Counted from the stretch's first letter, positions 1 through 9,259 are shown. The stretch: 64,000 nucleotides of DNA from an uncultured Fretibacterium sp. (GCA_937915755.1 CALGGR010000326.1:1-64000), one strand, 5' to 3'. Numbers and translations: made by a program. The notes: generated from the letters alone by a model not told the origin.

Positions 1-237
1 TTTGAAGCCTGCAATTGATTTCTTTGCTCTCTTCAACAAGGGCTGCTGTCCTGTTATCGCTCTGAGTTCCGCAATTGCTGTGTCCATGAATTTGATGTCT
101 AACTTTGCATCGCCGACTCCGATATTCACGACAACTTTCTCGATTTTGGGCATCTGCATAACGTTCTTGTACCCAAACTCACGGAGCATTGCGGGCGCGA
201 CTTCATTCTTGTACTTCTCAAGCATTCTCGGTGTCAT
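1..237 (-). CDS. rplE: 50S ribosomal protein L5, N-terminal part
   Basis: Large-subunit protein that binds 5S rRNA in the central protuberance. Only the first 79 codons are inside the window; the gene runs off the left edge in frame. The start at 237 (MTPRMLEKYK) gives a typical L5 N-terminus, followed by the conserved KIEKVVVNIGVG strand and the TGQQPLLKRAKKSIAGFK segment. It follows L24 with only a few bases between, as in the usual spc operon order L14-L24-L5. Nothing unusual is visible in the part present. Confidence 0.96.
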   Translation of the reverse strand, partial: MTPRMLEKYKNEVAPAMLREFGYKNVMQMPKIEKVVVNIGVGDAKLDIKFMDTAIAELRAITGQQPLLKRAKKSIAGFK

Positions 238-240
238 GGA

Positions 241-570
241 TTAAAGTCCTCCGCGATCTATGATTTCTCCGCACTTCTTGCAGACGCGGACTTTCTTGCC
301 GCTCTCCAGGAACGACGAAGCTACGCGCGTTGCCTTTCCGCACTGGGGGCACACAAGCATGACCTTGCTCGCGTAAATCGGAGCTTCCTGCTTGATGATG
401 CCGGACTGCGGGTTGGTCTGCGAAGGCCTCACATGACGCGATACCATATTCACGCCCTCAACGACTACGAGGTCGCGCTCGGGTATGCGGCGGATGATCT
501 TGCCTTCCTTGCCTTTGTCCTTGCCGGTGATGACTTTCACGCGGTCATTCTTCTTGAGTCTAACTGTCAT
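241..570 (-). CDS. rplX: 50S ribosomal protein L24
   Basis: Assembly-initiating large-subunit protein with an N-terminal KOW motif (DRVKVITGKDKGKEGKI). The C-terminal third carries two CxxC pairs (CPQC and CKKC), the zinc-ribbon form of L24 found in many bacteria. A TTG six bases upstream is also in frame, but the ATG at 570 sits about nine bases after an AGGAG site and is the better start. The gene lies between L14 and L5 in the expected order. Confidence 0.96.
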   Translation of the reverse strand: MTVRLKKNDRVKVITGKDKGKEGKIIRRIPERDLVVVEGVNMVSRHVRPSQTNPQSGIIKQEAPIYASKVMLVCPQCGKATRVASSFLESGKKVRVCKKCGEIIDRGGL

Positions 571-582
571 GGTCAAAATCTC

Positions 583-951
583 CTATACAACTTCAGGAGC
601 GAGGGACAGAATACGCATATACTTCTTTGCCCTTAACTCACGGCCTACAGGCCCGAAAATACGAGTACCTCTAGGCTCTCCGTTGGCATCAATCAATACA
701 GCGGCGTTGTCGTCGAAACGTACATAAGTTCCGTCCCTGCGTCTGACTTCTTTCTTTGTCCTGACTATTACGGCCTTAACTACGCTGCCCTTAGGAATGT
801 TGCTGTTAGGAATGGCTTCACGTACTGAAGCGACTATTACATCGCCGATCGTACCGTAACGCCTTTTGCTTCCGCCCATAACCTGAATGCAGAATAGCTT
901 TCTTGCCCCTGAGTTGTCGGCTACATTGAGGACACTGGTCAACTGTATCAT
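583..951 (-). CDS. rplN: 50S ribosomal protein L14
   Basis: Full-length L14 (122 residues), a small beta-barrel protein at the subunit interface that contacts 16S rRNA and L19. The N-terminus MIQLTSVLNVADNSGAR and the C-terminal ELRAKKYMRILSLAPEVV are standard. It directly follows rpsQ with no gap and precedes rplX by about a dozen bases, so it belongs to one polycistronic ribosomal transcript. Confidence 0.98.
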   Translation of the reverse strand: MIQLTSVLNVADNSGARKLFCIQVMGGSKRRYGTIGDVIVASVREAIPNSNIPKGSVVKAVIVRTKKEVRRRDGTYVRFDDNAAVLIDANGEPRGTRIFGPVGRELRAKKYMRILSLAPEVV

Positions 952-1236
952 TTACTCGATGCCCTCCTCTGATGTTTCATCACTGCCGAAGACAGGAGCT
1001 TTCCTCATAATCTCAACAAGCTCCCAGCGTTTCGTCTTGCTGAGAGGCCTAGTCTCGCGGATTCTTACTTCGTCTCCCATTCCGCATGAGTTTTCCGCGT
1101 CATGAGCGACATACTTCTTAGCGCGCTTGATTCTCTTACCATAAAGCGGGTGTTCTGCCATTCTCTCAACACGGACTACTATGGTTTTGTCCATTTTGTT
1201 GCTGACGACTATACCCGTTCTAACTTTACTCGGCAT
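952..1236 (-). CDS. rpsQ: 30S ribosomal protein S17
   Basis: Primary 16S rRNA-binding protein with an OB fold, 94 residues. The core motif GIVVSNKMDKTIVVRVER and the HDAENSCGMGDEVRIRETRPLSKTKRW block are typical. The acidic tail ending SEEGIE is slightly longer than in many homologues. The start ATG at 1236 overlaps the end of rpmC by 11 bases, which suggests translational coupling within the operon. Confidence 0.98.
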   Translation of the reverse strand: MPSKVRTGIVVSNKMDKTIVVRVERMAEHPLYGKRIKRAKKYVAHDAENSCGMGDEVRIRETRPLSKTKRWELVEIMRKAPVFGSDETSEEGIE

Positions 1237-1459
1237 TGTCGGCTTCCTTTTCTGGCTTTAATGCTGCCTTTTCTGATGCAATGGTCATGAGCCTTGCGAT
1301 AGTTTTCCTGACTTCGCGGATACGGCTGGTATTCTTGAGATGACCCACAGCATTCTGAAAACGCAGGTTGAATAATTCGGTCTTATACTCCTTGATCTTG
1401 CCGGCTATTTCCTCGCCCGTTAATTCTCTGAGCTTTTCCGGCTTTACGCTCGCGTCCAT
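1226..1459 (-). CDS. rpmC: 50S ribosomal protein L29
   Basis: Small helical-hairpin protein near the peptide exit tunnel. The chosen ATG at 1459 (MDASVKPEKLREL) gives 77 residues. A TTG at 1489 would extend the protein into rplP but has no ribosome site at the right distance, whereas GGAGG lies about 12 bases before the ATG. The core TELFNLRFQNAVGHLKNTSRI is the L29 signature. A Lys/Glu-rich C-terminal tail of about 15 residues is longer than average. Confidence 0.95.
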   Translation of the reverse strand: MDASVKPEKLRELTGEEIAGKIKEYKTELFNLRFQNAVGHLKNTSRIREVRKTIARLMTIASEKAALKPEKEADNAE

Positions 1460-1463
1460 CAGG

Positions 1464-1880
1464 CTAATCACTCCCTCCGCTGCGAACAAAGCGAACTTTC
1501 AGCGGCAATTTATGGCTTGCGGTTCTGAAAGCCTCCTGAGCAACATCTTCCGAAATTCCTGAGAACTCGAAAAGAACGCGGCCTCTTTTGACTGCTGCAA
1601 CCCAATACTCCGGCGCACCTTTTCCCTTACCCATACGAGTTTCAAGGGGCTTCTTCGTGTAAGGCCTGTCAGGGAAAACTCTAATCCAGATCTTACCGCC
1701 CTTCTTCATCTTACGTGAAATCGCTACACGTGCGGCTTCGATCTGCCTTGCTGAGAGCCAGACGTTTTCGAGGGCCTGAATACCATAATCGCCGAAAGCC
1801 ACACTAGTGCCGCCTTTGGAGATTCCACGAAGGGGTGATCTGTGGGACTTTCTGTATTTTACACGGCTTGGCATTAACAT
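1464..1880 (-). CDS. rplP: 50S ribosomal protein L16
   Basis: Organises the A-site tRNA region of 23S rRNA; 138 residues. The start MLMPSRVKYRKSHR and the blocks ALENVWLSARQIEAARVAI, GKIWIRVFPDRPYTKKP and MGKGKGAPEYWVAAVK are canonical. It sits between rpsC and rpmC as expected and is separated from the L29 start by four bases. Confidence 0.98.
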   Translation of the reverse strand: MLMPSRVKYRKSHRSPLRGISKGGTSVAFGDYGIQALENVWLSARQIEAARVAISRKMKKGGKIWIRVFPDRPYTKKPLETRMGKGKGAPEYWVAAVKRGRVLFEFSGISEDVAQEAFRTASHKLPLKVRFVRSGGSD

Positions 1881-1886
1881 AGTGAT

Positions 1887-2573
1887 TTACGCCCCCTTAT
1901 TCGCGGCTGGCCTGTTACGAGCCGGACGAGCCGGAGCAGCGGCCTTTTCGTTCTTACGGTCGCGGTAAATCCAGACCTTGCAGCCAATGACGCCATACAT
2001 TGTTACAGCCTCAGCGAAACCATAATCAATGTCAGCCCTTATTGTTGACAGAGGGAGCTGGCCCTCGTTATACCACTCAGTTCTTGCGATTTCAGCACCG
2101 CCGAGTCTTCCTGCAACCTGAGCCTTGATGCCCTTAACGCCTGCTTTAGTGGCGCGGAAGATTGCCTGCTTCATTGCGCGTCTGAATGACACTCTTCGTT
2201 CGAGCGAGCTTGCGATTCCTTCTGCCACGAGCTGTGCTTCCACGTCAGGATTCTTTATCTCATGGACGTTTACCATTACTTTCCCGCCCGTGATAGCCTG
2301 AAGCTCATTCTTGATGTTCTGAATCTCATTGCCGCCCTTGCCGATTACTACGCCCGGACGAGCTGTATGAATCGTGAAACGGACGACGGGTCCTACGCGC
2401 TCGATCTCGATGCGGGAGATACCTGCGCCTTCCCACTTCTTCATGATGTACTTACGCAGCTTTATGTCCTCATGGAGCTTCTTTGCGTAATTCTTCTTGT
2501 CGGCGTACCATCTCGACTGGCATTCGCTCGAAACACCGAGACGGTAGCCGATTGGGTGAACTTTCTGTCCCAT
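1887..2573 (-). CDS. rpsC: 30S ribosomal protein S3
   Basis: Head-domain protein at the mRNA entry channel, 228 residues. It has an N-terminal KH domain (GVVIGKGGNEIQNIKNEL around residue 75) and a C-terminal domain with the GRLGGAEIARTEWY motif. The last 20 residues are an Ala/Pro/Arg-rich tail. The start MGQKVHPIGYRLG abuts the rplV stop directly. Confidence 0.98.
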   Translation of the reverse strand: MGQKVHPIGYRLGVSSECQSRWYADKKNYAKKLHEDIKLRKYIMKKWEGAGISRIEIERVGPVVRFTIHTARPGVVIGKGGNEIQNIKNELQAITGGKVMVNVHEIKNPDVEAQLVAEGIASSLERRVSFRRAMKQAIFRATKAGVKGIKAQVAGRLGGAEIARTEWYNEGQLPLSTIRADIDYGFAEAVTMYGVIGCKVWIYRDRKNEKAAAPARPARNRPAANKGA

Positions 2574-2933
2574 TTACTTTGCCTCCTGCTGACGTTCGCC
2601 GAGTTTCACGGTAATGTGAGTGAACTTGTGGACGTAGGGGTGAGCGCGGCCCATTGAAACGGGACGAAATCTCTTCATCACCGGCCCCTGATCCGCGAAT
2701 GCCTCATGAACATAGAGCTTGTCCAAGTCCATACCATAGTTGTGTTCAGCGTTCGCCATTGCGCTGTTCAAGACCTTGAGGATGATACCTGCGGCCTTCT
2801 TGTCGCTGAATTTCAATATAACCTGAGCTTTTTCCGCCGACTTCCCGCGTATCAACGCCAATACCTGACGGACTTTGTAGGGTGAAATTCTGGCGTTCTT
2901 TGTTTTTGCGACTGCTAATTTAATCTCTGCCAT
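2574..2933 (-). CDS. rplV: 50S ribosomal protein L22
   Basis: Lines the peptide exit tunnel; 119 residues. The core ARISPYKVRQVLALIRGKS and the beta-hairpin region RFRPVSMGRAHPYVHKFTHITVKL are typical. No sign of the loop insertions associated with macrolide resistance was noticed. It lies between rpsS and rpsC in standard order. Confidence 0.97.
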   Translation of the reverse strand: MAEIKLAVAKTKNARISPYKVRQVLALIRGKSAEKAQVILKFSDKKAAGIILKVLNSAMANAEHNYGMDLDKLYVHEAFADQGPVMKRFRPVSMGRAHPYVHKFTHITVKLGERQQEAK

Positions 2934-2942
2934 GATTTACCT

Positions 2943-3212
2943 CTACTTCTTCTTGTCCTGACCAGCGTGATGCCCGAACCTTCTTGTCGGAGCGAACTCG
3001 CCCAGTTTGTGCCCCACCATGTTCTCGCTGATGTAGACGGGGAGGTGCATTTTCCCGTTGTGAACAGCGATAGTGTGTCCAATCATCTGAGGCACTATCA
3101 TTGAACGCCTTGACCATGTCTTGATGACTTTCTTTGCGCCTGAGACGTTCATAGCTTCAATTCTGTCGAGGAGCCTCTGTTCAACAAAAGGCCCTTTCTT
3201 CGATGAGCGCAT
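2943..3212 (-). CDS. rpsS: 30S ribosomal protein S19
   Basis: Head protein that forms a complex with S13 near the A site; 89 residues. MRSSKKGPFVEQRLLDRI opens the protein. The conserved TWSRRSMIVPQMIGHTIAVHNGK and ENMVGHKLGEFAPTRRF blocks are intact. It lies ten bases before rplV and 17 bases after rplB. Confidence 0.98.
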   Translation of the reverse strand: MRSSKKGPFVEQRLLDRIEAMNVSGAKKVIKTWSRRSMIVPQMIGHTIAVHNGKMHLPVYISENMVGHKLGEFAPTRRFGHHAGQDKKK

Positions 3213-3229
3213 TGTTTTATCAGCTCCTT

Positions 3230-4057
3230 TTACTTGTCATAACGCCTGCGGATAATCAGTTTGTCTGACGGCTTCCGCTTGCGAGTTCTGTAACCCTTCG
3301 CCGGAGTTCCCCAAGGTGAGACGGGGTGCTTATTGGACTTTGATTTTCCTTCACCGCCGCCCATAGGGTGATCCACTGGGTTCATGACCATTCCGCGAAC
3401 TACCGGCCTTCTGCCCTTCCAACGAGTTTTGCCGGCCTTGCCCCATGAGATATTGTCGTAATCTTCGTTGCCGACCTGCCCGACCGTAGCCATGCACTCA
3501 AGAAGAACGAGCCTTAATTCACTGCTTGGCATTCTGATGTAGGCATACTTTCCCTCTTTTGACATGAGCTGCGCGGAAGTTCCTGCCGATCTCACGAGTT
3601 TTGCGCCTTGACCGGGCTGAAGCTCGATATTATGGATAACCGTACCAACCGGAATATCCTTCAGCTTCAACGCATTGCCGGGAGTGATGTCGCTTTCAGG
3701 GCCTGAGAAGATTACATCGCCGACATTGAGGTCTTTGGGCATAATGATATAACGCTTCTCGCCGTCAGCATAATTCACGAGGCCGATGCGGGCGTTGCGG
3801 TTAGGGTCATACTCGACTGTTGCGACTTTTCCGGGAATGCCGATTTTGTCGCGCTTGAAATCTATAATTCGGTAAGCTCTCCTATGTCCGCCTCCGATGT
3901 GGCGCATGGTAATCCTTCCGGTGTTGTTACGGCCGCCATGCTTGCGGAGATGAACGACTAGCGAGCGTTCCGGTTTGTCTGCCGTAATGTCCTCGCGCCC
4001 CTGAATGCTCATATGACGGCGGGCGGCTGTATACGGCTTGAACTGTTTTATTGACAT
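3230..4057 (-). CDS. rplB: 50S ribosomal protein L2
   Basis: Primary 23S rRNA-binding protein required for subunit association and peptidyl transferase assembly; 275 residues. The C-terminal active loop reads NPVDHPMGGGEG: the first histidine is kept and the second, common in other species, is methionine. The Lys/Arg-rich C-terminus (RTRKRKPSDKLIIRRR) is typical. Confidence 0.98.
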   Translation of the reverse strand: MSIKQFKPYTAARRHMSIQGREDITADKPERSLVVHLRKHGGRNNTGRITMRHIGGGHRRAYRIIDFKRDKIGIPGKVATVEYDPNRNARIGLVNYADGEKRYIIMPKDLNVGDVIFSGPESDITPGNALKLKDIPVGTVIHNIELQPGQGAKLVRSAGTSAQLMSKEGKYAYIRMPSSELRLVLLECMATVGQVGNEDYDNISWGKAGKTRWKGRRPVVRGMVMNPVDHPMGGGEGKSKSNKHPVSPWGTPAKGYRTRKRKPSDKLIIRRRYDK

Positions 4058-4074
4058 GTTCCTATTCTCCTACT

Positions 4075-4371
4075 TTATATCGAAGCACCCTCGAAAAACT
4101 CAATGTGCTGATCCGGCTTGAGGGCAACGATCGCTTTCTTCCACGAGCGTGTGTAACCTTTAGCCATTCCGCGCCTTCGGAGTTTTCCCTTAACGTTGAT
4201 CGTGTTCACCGAGTCTACTTTGACGCTGAAGACTTCCTCAACGGCGTTGCGGATCTGGATCTTGTTCGCGCTCTTGTGAACTTCAAACGTGTACTTGTTC
4301 ATCGCCATGAGTGAGCTTGATTTCTCCGTGATTACCGGGCGAATTATTATGTCATGAGCAGTCAGATTCAT
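4075..4371 (-). CDS. rplW: 50S ribosomal protein L23
   Basis: Exit-site protein that docks trigger factor and the signal recognition particle; 98 residues. IRPVITEKSSSLMAMNKYTFEVHKSANKIQIRNAVE is the family core. Its start overlaps the rplD stop as ATGA, indicating coupled translation. Confidence 0.97.
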   Translation of the reverse strand: MNLTAHDIIIRPVITEKSSSLMAMNKYTFEVHKSANKIQIRNAVEEVFSVKVDSVNTINVKGKLRRRGMAKGYTRSWKKAIVALKPDQHIEFFEGASI

Positions 4372-4994
4372 TTAGAATATACCTCCTCAATTTTCGCGAC
4401 GACTTCGGGAGTTACGATCAAGTTCTTGGCGTTAAGAATGTCGTATACGTTGATGCTTGCGACGTTGATGCACTTTGCGCCGGGCAAGTTCCTGACTGAG
4501 CGTGTAACGTTGAGGCCATTGCTGTGATAAATGACCAGAGTCTTGCCGAATCCGAGAGCGTCAAAAAGCTGCTTGATAGCTTTTGTTGACGGTTTCTCGA
4601 TAGCGTCAAAGCCTTTAACGACCGCCATCATTTCCTCGCGGACTTTGTCAGAAAGAACGCTCCTGAGTGCGAGCCTCATTACCTTTTTGTTGACTTTCTG
4701 ATGATAGTCCCTGGGGTGCGGACCGTGAGCAACACCGCCGTGTACCCAAATGGGCGACCTGGTGCTTCCCTGACGAGCGCGTCCTGTGTGCTTCTGCCTC
4801 CAAGGCTTCTTTCCGCCGCCTGAAACATCGCCGCGAGTCTTCGTGCTGTGAGTACCCTGACGGCAATTAGCGAGGTGAGCGACGACGACCTGATGGATCG
4901 CTGGCATATGTACAGGGACATCAAAGACTGCCGACGAGAGTTCCATTTCACCGGCTCTGTCTCCGTTGAATTCATATACTTTTACGAAAGGCAT
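4368..4994 (-). CDS. rplD: 50S ribosomal protein L4
   Basis: Exit-tunnel protein that in some bacteria also represses its own operon; 208 residues. The extended loop region GGGKKPWRQKHTGRARQGS and the helical C-terminal domain are present. It lies 15 bases after rplC and overlaps rplW by four bases. Autoregulation by L4 cannot be judged here because the S10 leader is absent: rpsJ follows tuf directly. Confidence 0.97.
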   Translation of the reverse strand: MPFVKVYEFNGDRAGEMELSSAVFDVPVHMPAIHQVVVAHLANCRQGTHSTKTRGDVSGGGKKPWRQKHTGRARQGSTRSPIWVHGGVAHGPHPRDYHQKVNKKVMRLALRSVLSDKVREEMMAVVKGFDAIEKPSTKAIKQLFDALGFGKTLVIYHSNGLNVTRSVRNLPGAKCINVASINVYDILNAKNLIVTPEVVAKIEEVYSK

Positions 4995-5009
4995 AGTATT
5001 TTCCCCTCC

Positions 5010-5636
5010 TTATGCTTTCTTGTAGAGGGCAAGCAGGCTGTTTTTCGCGCCCGGTACTGCACCTTTAACCAGAAGTAAATTGTTCTCAACGTCAACGGCC
5101 ATGACGGTAAGATTCTTCACAGTAACTTTGTCGCTTCCCATGTGGCCGGGCATTCTCTTTCCCGGAAATACTCTGCCGGGATACGAAATTGCACCGCTTG
5201 AGCCTCCATGTCTGTGCTCGACGGAAGTACCGTGAGAGAACTGCTGACCGCCAAAGTGATGACGCTTGATAACGCCCGCGAAGCCTTTACCTTTGGAGAT
5301 ACCCTTGACGTTAATTTTCTCTCCGGCCTCGAAGATGTCAGCCTTTAATTCCTGGCCGACTTCATAGCCTTTCACGTCATCAAGCCTAAATTCCCGAAGA
5401 GTTTTCTTGGGTTCAAGTTTGAGTTTTTCAAACATGACCCTTTGCGCTTTGGACAGCTTGTGAGCCTTTGCAGCCCCGAAGCCGAGAAGAACGGCGGAAT
5501 ACCCGTTCTTTTCAGGGGTTCTCAGAGCAACGACAGAGCAGGGCCCGGCAAGGACGACCGTAACAGCTACGGCCAATCCTTCCGCGTCAAAAATCTGTGT
5601 CATTCCGAGTTTTTTCCCCAGAATCCCGATTGACAT
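5010..5636 (-). CDS. rplC: 50S ribosomal protein L3
   Basis: Early-assembly large-subunit protein reaching the peptidyl transferase centre; 208 residues. The N-terminus MSIGILGKKLGMTQIFDAEG and the loop HHFGGQQFSHGTSVEHRHGG, which contacts the catalytic region, are intact. It is preceded by rpsJ with an 18-base gap. Confidence 0.98.
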   Translation of the reverse strand: MSIGILGKKLGMTQIFDAEGLAVAVTVVLAGPCSVVALRTPEKNGYSAVLLGFGAAKAHKLSKAQRVMFEKLKLEPKKTLREFRLDDVKGYEVGQELKADIFEAGEKINVKGISKGKGFAGVIKRHHFGGQQFSHGTSVEHRHGGSSGAISYPGRVFPGKRMPGHMGSDKVTVKNLTVMAVDVENNLLLVKGAVPGAKNSLLALYKKA

Positions 5637-5653
5637 AATTACTTTTCTCCTAA

Positions 5654-5959
5654 CTAAAATTTAATCTGTATGTCCACGCCTGACGCTAAATTGAGCTGCA
5701 TCAGCGCGTCCATAGTCTTTTGTGTCGGGTCGATAATGTCTATGAGCCTCTTGTGAGTCCTCATCTCGAACTGCTCTCTTGCATCTTTGTCCTTGTGGGG
5801 CGATTTCAGGATTGTGATTCTCCCGACCTCTGTAGGAAGCGGGATAGGCCCTGAAACTCTCGCGCCCGTTGACTGTGCTGTCTCTGCAATCTGAGCTGCT
5901 GAGATGTCGAGAACTCTGTGGTCAAAAGACTTCAGACGAATGCGGATTTTGCGTGCCAT
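5654..5959 (-). CDS. rpsJ: 30S ribosomal protein S10
   Basis: Head protein that also acts as the NusE antitermination factor; 101 residues. RIRLKSFDHRVLD opens the protein, followed by SGPIPLPTEVGRITILKSPHKDKDAREQFEMRTHKR. It starts only 10 bases after the tuf stop, so the S10 operon here is a continuation of the str operon rather than a separately led unit. Confidence 0.98.
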   Translation of the reverse strand: MARKIRIRLKSFDHRVLDISAAQIAETAQSTGARVSGPIPLPTEVGRITILKSPHKDKDAREQFEMRTHKRLIDIIDPTQKTMDALMQLNLASGVDIQIKF

Positions 5960-5969
5960 GATTATCGCC

Positions 5970-7172
5970 TTACTCGATTATCTGTGTAACGACACCTGCG
6001 CCGACCGTATGACCGCCCTCACGAACTGCGAAGCGGAGACCTTCTTCCATCGCTATCGGCACGATGAGTTCAACCTCGAATGTTGCGTTATCGCCGGGCA
6101 TTACCATTTCGACACCCTCAGGGAGCTTGATATTGCCGGTAACGTCAGTCGTCCTGAAGTAGAACTGAGGCTTGTAACCAGCGAAGAACGGTGTATGACG
6201 TCCGCCTTCCTCTTTCTTGAGGACGTAGACCTCGCCTTTGAACTTCGTGTGAGGAGTAACTGTGCCGGGCTTTGCGAGAACCTGTCCGCGCTGGACCTCG
6301 TTCTTGTCGATGCCGCGAAGAAGTACGCCCACGTTGTCGCCTGCTTCTGCGCTGTCAAGAATCTTCCTGAACATTTCGAGCGATGTTGCGACTGTCTTCT
6401 GAGTATCCCTGCTCATACCTACGATTTCGACAGGCTCACCAGCGTTGATTACGCCGCGCTCAACACGTCCGGTAACGACTGTTCCGCGTCCTGAAATCGT
6501 GAATACGTCCTCAATGGGCATAAGGTAAGGCTTGTCGATCTCACGAACTGGGTCAGGAATGTAGTTGTCGCAAGCATCCATAAGGTCGAAGATGGGCTTG
6601 CAGATAGGATCGTCCTGTTTGCCTGTACCCTTTTCGAGAACCTCAAGTGCTGAACCGCGAATGATAGGAATGTCATCTCCGGGGAACTCGTACTTGTTGA
6701 GGAGTTCGCGGACTTCCATCTCTACGAGGTCAAGAAGCTCAGGGTCGTCAACCTGGTCAGTCTTGTTCATGAATACGACGAGCGCGGGAACGTTGACCTG
6801 ACGGGCAAGAAGAACGTGCTCACGAGTCTGAGGCATAGGGCCGTCAGCTGCTGATACGACGAGGATTGCACCGTCCATCTGAGCTGCGCCGGTGATCATG
6901 TTCTTGATGTAGTCGGCGTGGCCGGGGCAGTCGATGTGTGCATAGTGCCTCTTTGTTGTCTGGTACTCAACGTGAGCGATGTTGATTGTGATACCGCGCT
7001 CCCTCTCCTCAGGGGCTTTGTCGATCATGTCATAGGCTGTGAACTCCGCGAAGTTCTCAGTGGCGAGACATTTCGTGATAGCCGCTGTGAGGGTTGTTTT
7101 GCCGTGGTCAATATGCCCGATCGTACCGATATTCAAATGTGGTTTGTTGCGCTCAAACTTTTCTTTTGCCAT
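5970..7172 (-). CDS. tuf: Elongation factor Tu
   Basis: GTPase that delivers aminoacyl-tRNA to the ribosome; 400 residues. G1 is GHIDHGKT at residues 19-26, followed by the RGITI switch I segment, DCPGHADY (G3) and NKTD (G4). The three-domain length is normal. It lies in the classic str order after fusA, 23 bases downstream. No second tuf copy is present in the window. Confidence 0.98.
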   Translation of the reverse strand: MAKEKFERNKPHLNIGTIGHIDHGKTTLTAAITKCLATENFAEFTAYDMIDKAPEERERGITINIAHVEYQTTKRHYAHIDCPGHADYIKNMITGAAQMDGAILVVSAADGPMPQTREHVLLARQVNVPALVVFMNKTDQVDDPELLDLVEMEVRELLNKYEFPGDDIPIIRGSALEVLEKGTGKQDDPICKPIFDLMDACDNYIPDPVREIDKPYLMPIEDVFTISGRGTVVTGRVERGVINAGEPVEIVGMSRDTQKTVATSLEMFRKILDSAEAGDNVGVLLRGIDKNEVQRGQVLAKPGTVTPHTKFKGEVYVLKKEEGGRHTPFFAGYKPQFYFRTTDVTGNIKLPEGVEMVMPGDNATFEVELIVPIAMEEGLRFAVREGGHTVGAGVVTQIIE

Positions 7173-7195
7173 AATTCATTGTCTCCTTATGTTGA

Positions 7196-9259
7196 TTAAA
7201 ATCTTCCCTGCAAAATCTTTTCGCTGACTTCTGCGGGTGTCTGCTCATAGTGGTCGAACTCCATAGAATACGTTGCTCTTCCTGAAGTCTTGCTCCTAAG
7301 ATCCGTAGCATACCCGAACATGCTTGCAAGCGGAACGAATGCTCTGACTTCTCTTGCGTTAGCCTTCATCTCCATGCCGTCAATGCGACCGCGCCTCGAC
7401 GACAAGTCTCCGATAACGTCTCCGAGATATTCCTCAGGCGTTGTAACTTCGACCTTCATGACGGGTTCCATCAGCACGGGGTCAGCTTTCTTCATGGCCT
7501 CCTTGAAGCCCATTGACGCGGCAATCTTGAACGCCATTTCTGAGCTGTCAACCTCGTGATAACTTCCGTCAACGAGTGAAACCTTAACGCCGATGACTGG
7601 ATAGCCTCCGAGAACTCCTGACTGAATAGCCTCCTCGAGACCTTTTTCGACGGCAGCGATGAACTCTTTTAGAATTACGCCGCCAACGATTTTGTCCTCG
7701 AACTCGAACTTTCCGCCCTCAATCGGTTCAATCTCGAACACGACATGACCATACTGTCCGCGACCGCCTGACTGACGAATGTACTTCCCTTCAGCCCTTG
7801 CCGGTTTCCTGATGGCCTCACGGTAAGAGACCTGAGGATTGCCGACTTTTACATCAACGCCGAACTCGCGCTTTAGCCTGTCAACAATGATTTCGAGATG
7901 AAGCTCGCCCATTCCTGATATTACGGTCTGACCGCTTTCCTCGTCATTGTGTACCCTGAACGTAGGATCTTCGTCAGCAAGAGCATTCAAACCTTTCGAC
8001 AGCTTCACTTTGTCCTGCTGAGTCGCTGGTTCAACCGCCAACGAGATTACCGGCTCCGGGAACTCCAAGCTCTCAAGAACTATAGGCTTTGATTCGTCGC
8101 AGAGGGTATCGCCTGTTCTTGTTGCCTTGAGAGACGGAACAGCGACTATCATTCCGGCCTCCATGCTGTCGATGTCCTCGCGCTTGTTGGAGTGCATTCT
8201 CATTATGCGCCCGATACGATCTCTCTGCCTCGACGTTGGATTGTAGAGAGCGCCGCCCTTATCCATTTTTCCAGAATAAACGCGGAGGAAATATATCTTG
8301 CCCAAGAATGGGTCTACAGCCACTTTGAACGCCAAAGCCGAGAATGGTTCATCAGGATTACTGTGCCTTTCCTCGATTTTGTCGGGGTCGCTGGGAAGAA
8401 ATCCCTTAACCGCCGGAAGATCAACAGGGCTTGGAAGATACTCCACAACCGCATCGAGCAACGGTTCAACGCACTTGTTCTTGAATGCTGACCCACAGAG
8501 AACGGGTACGGCCTTCAGGTTTATCACAGCCTCGCGCATGGTCTTGCGTATCAATTCGGGGCTGACTGGCTTACCTTCAAGATAGAGCGTCATAATGTCA
8601 TCGCTGAAATCCGAGAGTGCTTCAACGATTGCCTCACGTCCTTCTTTTGCCGACATTGCAAGCTCCGCCGGGATAGTTCCCTCTTTCGGAGGCTGGCCAA
8701 GAACGCCGGGGAAGTAATACGCTTTCTGCTCTATGAGGTCAACGATTCCCTCGAAATCATCTTCAGCACCTATAGGAAGCTGTATGGGGATAGCGTTTGC
8801 ACCGAGTTTCTCACGCATTGCCTTTACGACCGCCGGAAAGTCCGCGCCGATTCTGTCCATCTTGTTGACGAAAGCAATTCTCGGAACATCGTACTTGTCC
8901 GCCTGCCTCCAGACTGTCTCGGACTGAGGCTCAACCCCTCCTACAGCGCAGAAAACCGCAACTACCCCATCAAGAACGCGAAGTGATCTTTCAACCTCTG
9001 CTGTAAAATCCACGTGGCCTGGCGTATCAATCAAGTTGATCGTATGACCCTTCCACGCGCAAGTTGTAGCGGCTGAGGTTATCGTGATGCCTCTCTCGCG
9101 CTCCTGTTCCATCCAGTCCATAGTTGCGTTGCCCTCATGGACTTCACCGACTTTGTAGTTGCTCCCCGTGTAATAGAGAATGCGCTCACTTGTCGTTGTC
9201 TTTCCGGCATCTATATGGGCTGCTATTCCTATGTTTCTTACTTTGCTAATATCCTGCAA
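7196..9259 (-). CDS. fusA: Elongation factor G
   Basis: Translocation GTPase, 687 residues, five-domain length. G1 is AHIDAGKTT at residues 14-22; RGITI, DTPGHVDF and NKMDR follow. The C-terminal GVILKEFIAAVEKGLEEA and YATDLRSKTSGRATYSMEF blocks mark domains IV and V. Its position rpsL-rpsG-fusA-tuf is the conserved str order, so it is more likely the housekeeping EF-G than an EF-G2 paralogue. Confidence 0.98.
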   Translation of the reverse strand: MQDISKVRNIGIAAHIDAGKTTTSERILYYTGSNYKVGEVHEGNATMDWMEQERERGITITSAATTCAWKGHTINLIDTPGHVDFTAEVERSLRVLDGVVAVFCAVGGVEPQSETVWRQADKYDVPRIAFVNKMDRIGADFPAVVKAMREKLGANAIPIQLPIGAEDDFEGIVDLIEQKAYYFPGVLGQPPKEGTIPAELAMSAKEGREAIVEALSDFSDDIMTLYLEGKPVSPELIRKTMREAVINLKAVPVLCGSAFKNKCVEPLLDAVVEYLPSPVDLPAVKGFLPSDPDKIEERHSNPDEPFSALAFKVAVDPFLGKIYFLRVYSGKMDKGGALYNPTSRQRDRIGRIMRMHSNKREDIDSMEAGMIVAVPSLKATRTGDTLCDESKPIVLESLEFPEPVISLAVEPATQQDKVKLSKGLNALADEDPTFRVHNDEESGQTVISGMGELHLEIIVDRLKREFGVDVKVGNPQVSYREAIRKPARAEGKYIRQSGGRGQYGHVVFEIEPIEGGKFEFEDKIVGGVILKEFIAAVEKGLEEAIQSGVLGGYPVIGVKVSLVDGSYHEVDSSEMAFKIAASMGFKEAMKKADPVLMEPVMKVEVTTPEEYLGDVIGDLSSRRGRIDGMEMKANAREVRAFVPLASMFGYATDLRSKTSGRATYSMEFDHYEQTPAEVSEKILQGRF